Of a stretch of DNA of 64,000 bases, positions 59,224 through 64,000 are shown piece by piece; the first letter of the stretch is position 1, and every line of letters starts with the position of its first letter. The stretch lies in assembly GCF_018687475.1 (NCBI RefSeq), contig NZ_CP061292.1, forward strand, positions 496,001-560,000, given 5' to 3'. The notes beneath the pieces were generated by a model that saw nothing but the letters and a program-made list of their open reading frames with translations, was not told where the DNA came from and did not search any database. The stretch comes from Polynucleobacter sp. MWH-UH24A. Its GTDB lineage: Bacteria > Pseudomonadota > Gammaproteobacteria > Burkholderiales > Burkholderiaceae. The translations under genes and the position numbers were made by a program.

Positions 59224-60036
59224 ATGTGGCTTGATACCCATTGCCACCTCGATGCCCCTGAATTTTTGAGTGATATCGAGAGCATCGTAAAGCGAGCAAA
59301 ACACGCTGGCGTAGCAGGTATCTTGTTGCCTGCAGTGCGAGCTCAGGATTTTGAGGCCGTTCAAGAAATCACCCATCGGTTCAAGCATGAGATTCCCTAT
59401 TTGGTTTATACCTTAGGCATTCATCCGCTGTATACCGATCGTGCCAGCGAAAGTGATTTAAAAACGTTAGAGACTGCAGTAATCAGTGCTAAGAATGACC
59501 CTCACTTTGTCGGTATTGGTGAAATTGGTCTAGATTATTTTGTCGCTGAGTTGGATCCGCATCGACAAGCATTCTTTTTTCATGCGCAACTGGATCTGGC
59601 CCAACACCATCGACTGCCGGTGATCTTGCATGTCCGTCGATCTCAAGACATGATTTTGAAGGCGCTTCGTCAACGAACCATCAGCGGTGGTATCGCCCAT
59701 GCATTTAATGGAAGTTTTCAGCAGGCTCAGCAATTTATTGATTTGGGATTCAAATTGGGTTTTGGGGGTGCTGCGACCTATGAGCGTGCTTTGCAAATTC
59801 GCCGGCTTATTCAAGAACTACCGATCGATGCCATCGTGACCGAAACTGATTCACCGGATATTCCACCAGCATGGTTACGCTCTGAACAAGAGCGACGCAA
59901 TGAGCCTGCATTTTTACCTCGAATTGCACGCGTGTTAGCTGAAGTTCGGGGTGTGCAGCCAAATTCTCTATCACAGGCAGTTGTCCACAATGTAAGTCAG
60001 GCCCTACCGCGCTGGGGCCAACTTCTCAACCAATAA
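59224..60036 (+). CDS. tatD: TatD family metal-dependent hydrolase
   Basis: TIM-barrel nuclease/hydrolase. It has 270 residues from the ATG at 59224. Metal ligands: HCHLD at 6-10, Glu in GIGEIGLDY, His in VILHVRRSQ and HAFNG, and Asp in TETDSPD. The family includes 3'-5' DNA exonucleases and D-aminoacyl-tRNA deacylase-like activity, so the biological role is open. comEC begins two bases after the stop. Confidence 0.93.
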   Translation: MWLDTHCHLDAPEFLSDIESIVKRAKHAGVAGILLPAVRAQDFEAVQEITHRFKHEIPYLVYTLGIHPLYTDRASESDLKTLETAVISAKNDPHFVGIGEIGLDYFVAELDPHRQAFFFHAQLDLAQHHRLPVILHVRRSQDMILKALRQRTISGGIAHAFNGSFQQAQQFIDLGFKLGFGGAATYERALQIRRLIQELPIDAIVTETDSPDIPPAWLRSEQERRNEPAFLPRIARVLAEVRGVQPNSLSQAVVHNVSQALPRWGQLLNQ

Positions 60037-60037
60037 C

Positions 60038-62488
60038 GTGCTACGCATCGCAATTACGGCATGGATTGCCGGAGGATCGGCTTTTCTCTTTTTATCCAAA
60101 TTACCAAATCACGGCCTAGAAGTAAGCATTATTTTCGGAATCTTTTTGCTGATTATTGGCTATTATTTGCGAGATCGTAATCGCATCATCTCGCTCCTTG
60201 TTCTAATAGCAGCCATGGCAGCGTTGGGGTGGGGCTATCACTTTCATTATGCAAAGGGGAGGCTTGCATCGTCCCTACCAATTTCTCTTGAAGATCAAGA
60301 GTTAACGATTCGGGGATATGTCGATCAACTACCTAGTGGTGATCATCAACATCAGCGCTTTGCCTTTGAGGTAGTTGACTGGAATGATGTTCAATCTGAG
60401 TCCTTACCAAGAAAAATTTATTTAAGTTGGAGTGGGGCGTGGCAAAAAAACCGTTTGATTCCGGAGCTTGCCCCGGGTGAAGAGTGGCAATTTGTTGTCA
60501 AACTCAAAAGACCACACACCTTAATGAATGAGCATGGCTTTGATTTTGAACGATGGATGTTTCATCAAGGCTTTGGAGCGCATGGCTCGGTTAGGTCTGG
60601 TAAGCGAGTTCAAGAATCCAAATGGATTTCATTAAAAACAGCCATCGAGTATCAGCGTTGGCGACTACGCAATAAGATCAAAGCCGCTCTAGATCCTTCT
60701 GCGCCATATGTTGGGGTATTAATTGCCTTGGTGATTGGCGATCAAAATGCTATTGCGCAATCGGATTGGCGGGTATTTAATGCTACTGGTGTCGGGCATT
60801 TAATTTCGATATCGGGTTTACATGTCACGATGCTTTCGGGATTGGGGGCTATGTTAGGGGCGTGGATATGGCGACGTCGCGAATCGCCGCTCGTGATTCC
60901 TGTTCAAAAAGTAGCCGCTGGTACTGGATTACTCACTGCATTTTTATATGCATGGTTAGCTGGATTTCAAATACCAGCTCAACGAACACTCTACATGGTT
61001 GGGATCGTAGCTTTTGCGCTCTGGACTTCCCGAATCCCACGCGCCTTTGATATTTGGTGGATTGCCCTCTTGCTAGTTCTAGTGATTGATCCCATGGCCC
61101 CATACACTCCAGGATTTTGGTTATCGTTTGGAGCGGTAGCCATCATTTTGTACGGCATGGGTTCTTCATCCAGTCTCATAGGCATCCCGAATGGGAGCGA
61201 GTGGGAAAGAAGTCGACTTGAGCGATTCAAACAAGCCCTCCTTGAATCCTGCCGCTTGCAATGGATTGTGACCATTGCGCTCATTCCCTGTACTTTATAT
61301 TGGTTTTACCAAGTATCTGTCGTATCGCCATTAGCCAATGCGCTGGCGATTTCAGTGATTAGTTTTATTGTTACGCCCCTGGCAATTGCTGGCGCTATTC
61401 TTCCTGAGTGGTTTGCACCAATCCCTCTCCAGCTTGCGCATGAAGTAATGGAGTGGACCGCAACATACCTCAATTGGCTTGCAAAATTTGACTGGGCAGT
61501 TCATTGGTCCCATCAACCGACCCTATGGGCAATGGCTTTATCGACAGTAGGGATCTATTGGCATATTTGTCCGGGCCCGATGACAACTCATCTGGTGAAT
61601 CGGATTGTGGGACTTGCCCTTTGCGCCCCTTTGTTTTGGCAAACCACTAATGCAATTCATGAGGGCCAATTTAGGGCCTATGTATTTGATATTGGGCAGG
61701 GCACCGCAGTACTGGTTGAGACAAAATCACATCGACTCCTGTACGATACCGGCCCACTTTCCGGAAAAAATGACAATGCTGGAGATCGAGTTTTACTACC
61801 GTACTTTCGTGGAGAGGGGATTGATCGATTGGATCGATTGGTTATTAGTCATAAAGACTTAGATCACATTGCTGGCGCCAGCACACTAATGAAGAGCCTA
61901 AAGATCGAATCATTCTTAGGCACGATGCCAGAGCATCATCCCTTAATGAATGATGTTAAACAATCATTCATGCCAGCACTGCCCTGTCAGTTTGGTCAAG
62001 AATGGCAATGGGATGGTGTGGACTTTAAAGTCTGGCATCCGTCTGAGGAGGTCACTTTCAACGCAGATACGCACCGAGGAAAGCCTAATGAAAACAGTTG
62101 TGTGCTGGAAATCCGAAATAACAACACGAGTTTTTGGTTAACAGGCGATATAGAAAAACGAGGAGAGCATGAGCATATTCGACGTCTAGAGGATGCGGGT
62201 TACCAAAAGCCCAACAAGGTGGTGGTAATGGCCCCACATCACGGTAGTAAAACATCGTCATCACAGATATGGCTAGATGCCATCCAACCAACGGTGGCAT
62301 TTTCTCAGCATGGATATCGAAATCGGTATGGTCATCCACATAGCGTTGTGAAAGAACGATATCGAGACAATCAAACCCCGCTTCTTGAAACCATACATAC
62401 CGGAGCACAACACTGGTATGCCACTGCCGATGAACTTACCGTTGAGTTCCTAAGACCCAAGCAAAAGCGATTGTGGCATCACGACTAA
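60038..62488 (+). CDS. comEC: DNA uptake channel protein ComEC/Rec2
   Basis: Inner-membrane channel for transport of single-stranded DNA in natural transformation. Length is 816 residues from a GTG at 60038. N-terminal hydrophobic segment and DUF4131 domain, then the ComEC membrane core (about 200-500, with GVGHLISISGLHVTMLSGLGAML), then a metallo-beta-lactamase-like domain with SHKDLDHIAG and MAPHHGSKTSSSQ. Present alone; other com or pil genes are not in the window. After it the sequence becomes AT-rich. Confidence 0.94.
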   Translation: MLRIAITAWIAGGSAFLFLSKLPNHGLEVSIIFGIFLLIIGYYLRDRNRIISLLVLIAAMAALGWGYHFHYAKGRLASSLPISLEDQELTIRGYVDQLPSGDHQHQRFAFEVVDWNDVQSESLPRKIYLSWSGAWQKNRLIPELAPGEEWQFVVKLKRPHTLMNEHGFDFERWMFHQGFGAHGSVRSGKRVQESKWISLKTAIEYQRWRLRNKIKAALDPSAPYVGVLIALVIGDQNAIAQSDWRVFNATGVGHLISISGLHVTMLSGLGAMLGAWIWRRRESPLVIPVQKVAAGTGLLTAFLYAWLAGFQIPAQRTLYMVGIVAFALWTSRIPRAFDIWWIALLLVLVIDPMAPYTPGFWLSFGAVAIILYGMGSSSSLIGIPNGSEWERSRLERFKQALLESCRLQWIVTIALIPCTLYWFYQVSVVSPLANALAISVISFIVTPLAIAGAILPEWFAPIPLQLAHEVMEWTATYLNWLAKFDWAVHWSHQPTLWAMALSTVGIYWHICPGPMTTHLVNRIVGLALCAPLFWQTTNAIHEGQFRAYVFDIGQGTAVLVETKSHRLLYDTGPLSGKNDNAGDRVLLPYFRGEGIDRLDRLVISHKDLDHIAGASTLMKSLKIESFLGTMPEHHPLMNDVKQSFMPALPCQFGQEWQWDGVDFKVWHPSEEVTFNADTHRGKPNENSCVLEIRNNNTSFWLTGDIEKRGEHEHIRRLEDAGYQKPNKVVVMAPHHGSKTSSSQIWLDAIQPTVAFSQHGYRNRYGHPHSVVKERYRDNQTPLLETIHTGAQHWYATADELTVEFLRPKQKRLWHHD

Positions 62489-62592
62489 CAAAATTAACAA
62501 AATCTGTATATCTTCTAAAATTATAAAAATATATATTTAAATCAATAACTTAATAAAAATTTATCCCAATAAAGCACCAATTTAACGTAAAA

Positions 62593-62608
62593 TTTTGTAT
62601 ATACAAAA
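62593..62608. promoter_or_regulatory. Palindromic operator candidate of the toxin-antitoxin pair
   Basis: TTTTGTATATACAAAA is a perfect 16-bp palindrome 17 bases before the toxin ATG. Type II antitoxins commonly repress their own operon through such sites. The flanking 62489-62592 is AT-rich and holds no gene that I can support. Confidence 0.55.
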
Positions 62609-62624
62609 CATAACGAAATGGGCT

Positions 62625-62927
62625 ATGATGAAGCAACTAGTGATTAGTCCGAGGCTGGCTGAAAAATTAATCAAAAAGCATCGGGTTCGCAGGGTTGAAG
62701 TTGAAGAGTGCTTTTATAACCGCACGGGAATAGTTTTGGAGGATACGAGGGCCGAACACCAAACAGAACCTCCCACGGTTTGGTTTATTGCCCCAACACA
62801 TCAAAATCGGTTGCTAAAAATTGTTTATGTTCTAAATGACGGCGTTGTTAATTTGAAGACAGCTTTTGAACCTAATCCGCGAGAAAAATTACTTTATTTG
62901 AGGATGGCTCTGGGTGACCATCTCTGA
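62625..62927 (+). CDS. BrnT-like putative toxin
   Basis: A 100-residue protein from the ATG at 62625 (a TTG ten codons earlier is possible). The pattern EVEECFYNRTGIVLEDTRAEHQTEPPTVWFIAPTHQNRLLKIVYV resembles the short family often annotated as ADP-ribosyl-(dinitrogen reductase) hydrolase-like or BrnT-like proteins. Strands and a helix order like the RelE/BrnT fold are suggested, and no nitrogenase context exists. Followed 26 bases later by a ribbon-helix-helix gene, as expected for a toxin with its antitoxin downstream. Confidence 0.6.
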   Translation: MMKQLVISPRLAEKLIKKHRVRRVEVEECFYNRTGIVLEDTRAEHQTEPPTVWFIAPTHQNRLLKIVYVLNDGVVNLKTAFEPNPREKLLYLRMALGDHL

Positions 62928-62953
62928 AAAATTAAATAGGATGATGAGATAGT

Positions 62954-63298
62954 ATGAAACCAAAAAAATCGAGGCAAGACCTTATTCAAAGTAGCGAACA
63001 AGCATGGGAGAGTCGTCAGTTGGGCTCGGACGAAGCGTATGCTCGACGATCAGAGCAATCATCAGAATCAACGGATGAAGCGCTTGGCTTAAAAATGATA
63101 TCGATCAGATTAAGTACTGATTTAATTGATTCATACAAATTACTTGGCGATAAATATGGCATGGGGTATCAGCCATTGATGCGTGAAGCTCTCAAACGTT
63201 TTGCGGATAGCGAATTAAAAATAGTAGCGAAAGAATTTTTAGAAGCAAAGGCAAAGAGTCGCAAACAAATAAAAATAAGTGACAAAAAAGCAGCTTAA
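62954..63298 (+). CDS. BrnA-like ribbon-helix-helix putative antitoxin
   Basis: A 114-residue protein. A low-complexity Ser/Glu-rich N-terminus (1-45) is followed by KMISIRLSTDLIDSYKLLGDKYGMGYQPLMREAL, the ribbon-helix-helix pattern of CopG/BrnA-type antitoxins, and a Lys-rich C-terminus. The N-terminal part would contact the toxin, and the RHH would bind the upstream palindrome. Codon use is AT-richer than in the core genes, in line with recent acquisition. 34 bases downstream lies the tRNA-fMet fragment. Confidence 0.65.
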   Translation: MKPKKSRQDLIQSSEQAWESRQLGSDEAYARRSEQSSESTDEALGLKMISIRLSTDLIDSYKLLGDKYGMGYQPLMREALKRFADSELKIVAKEFLEAKAKSRKQIKISDKKAA

Positions 63299-63332
63299 AT
63301 GTTGCTATTCAATGGGGAAATGCGCCAGAGAT

Positions 63333-63377
63333 TGGTTGCGGGGATAGGATTTGAACCTATGACCTTCGGGTTATGAG
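63333..63377 (-). other. tRNA-fMet 3' fragment, likely att site
   Basis: On the minus strand these 45 bases run from CTCATAA (anticodon CAT in its loop) through the variable loop and T-arm GGTTCAAATCC to CCCCGCAACCA. They match the anticodon loop, T-arm, acceptor 3' strand and CCA of bacterial initiator tRNA. The 5' half is absent and the sequence diverges right after the anticodon loop. This is the pattern left by integration into a tRNA gene, so it is read as one attachment site. Confidence 0.85.
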
Positions 63378-63426
63378 TTCGTTTATTTGATACTTAAATA
63401 GTTGTAATATATAGACTTTTTGCCAA

Positions 63427-63450
63427 AGTAGTATAGTAAGTAGTATAGTA
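63427..63450. repeat. Two tandem copies of a 12-bp direct repeat
   Basis: AGTAGTATAGTA occurs twice without gap, 39 bases before the recombinase ATG. It may be a recombinase-binding or regulatory site. Confidence 0.6.
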
Positions 63451-63488
63451 ATTCATAGGTATTTTCATCACTTTTTTGGGAGAAAACT

Positions 63489-64000
63489 ATGAAAAAAGTC
63501 TGTATCTATGTCCGTGTATCCACCACCAAACAGACCGTAGAGAACCAAATACAGGTTCTTAGGGACTATTCAGACCGGTGTGGATACCAAATCACCCAAA
63601 TCTACTCTGATAACGGTATATCGGGTTCTAAAGGACGACAGGATCGTCCCGGACTGGATCAGATGATGAAAGACGGAGTTCAACGAAAGTTTGAGATGGT
63701 TCTCGTCTGGTCGGTGGATAGACTAGGTCGTTCAGTAAGTGATTTAGTTCAAATAATGAAAGAACTCAATGAACTCAAGATTGACTTGTATTTCAATCAA
63801 CAGAGTATTGATACATCAACAAGTTCAGGAAGAATGATATTTGGGATCTTTGGATGTATTTCAGAGATGGAACGAAATCTCATTTCAGAACGAGTCACAA
63901 TCGGATTACAACGGGCGGTCAGTCAAGGAAAGAAATTAGGAAGACCGACAAAGATGAATGACGGAATGAAAAACGCTGTCAAACTGTTACGAGAGAAGGG
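63489..64000 (+). CDS. Serine recombinase (resolvase/invertase family), 3' end beyond window
   Basis: The reading frame starts at ATG 63489 and remains open to the window end (170 codons). Catalytic Ser11 is in YVRVST, with the arginine-rich active-site segment VDRLGRSVSDL and the helix MERNLISERV, all standard for resolvases and invertases. The domain is the N-terminal catalytic one; the C-terminal DNA-binding part begins near GRPTKM (about 155-160) and is cut off. The gene is AT-richer than the core. Small serine recombinases usually resolve or invert rather than integrate into tRNA genes, so another integrase is expected further right. Confidence 0.9.
   Translation, partial: MKKVCIYVRVSTTKQTVENQIQVLRDYSDRCGYQITQIYSDNGISGSKGRQDRPGLDQMMKDGVQRKFEMVLVWSVDRLGRSVSDLVQIMKELNELKIDLYFNQQSIDTSTSSGRMIFGIFGCISEMERNLISERVTIGLQRAVSQGKKLGRPTKMNDGMKNAVKLLREK

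Noticed and set aside
1..64000. CRISPR arrays, rRNA genes and insertion sequences
   Set aside because: No regularly spaced repeats, no rRNA sequence and no transposase with terminal inverted repeats were seen in the window.

Overview
The window is a piece of a betaproteobacterial chromosome, most likely Polynucleobacter or a close relative in the Burkholderiaceae. I infer this from recognised protein families and gene order (lepA-lepB-rnc-era-recO-pdxJ-acpS-nagZ, rpsF-priB-rpsR-rplI-dnaB, a full isc-hsc-fdx operon), EF-P with Arg32 next to the rhamnosyltransferase gene earP, an intracellular PHB depolymerase and isocitrate lyase. Coding density is very high: many genes overlap by 1-20 bases, and no gap between genes reaches 300 bases. 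No database search was possible, so all names rest on motifs and lengths read from the sequence.

Layout. 1-7220 (+): translation, RNA processing, repair, vitamin B6 and cell-wall recycling genes. 7217-8900 (-): efp and earP. 8899-11379 (+): uvrC and pgsA, then tRNA-Gly and tRNA-Cys. 11748-13961: a small lipoprotein, lexA and an asparaginase. 13908-17011 (+): the ribosomal protein/primosome/helicase cluster. 17008-19186 (-): an NlpC/P60 lipoprotein and a PIN-PhoH ATPase with a leader that carries an intrinsic terminator. 19407-27047 (-): one long probable operon encoding lipid A 4-amino-4-deoxy-L-arabinose (L-Ara4N) synthesis and transfer (arnT, arnB, arnC, arnA split into two genes, arnD), flanked by bcp and an Mth938-like gene. 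27132-33145 (+): alanine/threonine biosynthesis followed by molybdopterin genes. 33484-39475 (+): clpB behind a sigma-32 promoter, an MFS transporter, aceA and a HIT protein. 39486-43762 (-): DUF1841, nth, an RnfB-like ferredoxin, phaZ and an aromatic aminotransferase. 43884-51881 (+): uvrB and the iscR-S-U-A-hscB-hscA-fdx operon plus an HNH protein. 51884-57207 (-): lysS, prfB (with its programmed frameshift), recJ and an RpfE-like gene. 57276-62488 (+): lolC, lolD, tatD, comEC.

The last 1.5 kb differs from the rest. After comEC comes AT-rich DNA, a BrnT/BrnA-like toxin-antitoxin pair behind a perfect 16-bp palindrome, a 45-nt fragment of the 3' half of tRNA-fMet on the minus strand, a 12-bp tandem repeat and the start of a serine recombinase that runs off the window. 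This looks like the edge of an integrative element that used tRNA-fMet as its attachment site. The element should extend to the right, beyond base 64000.

The least explained features are the structured, terminator-bearing leader of phoH (about 19205-19370), the hairpin-rich leader of aceA, the uvrC/earP start codons sharing one CATG, and the element boundary at the right end.
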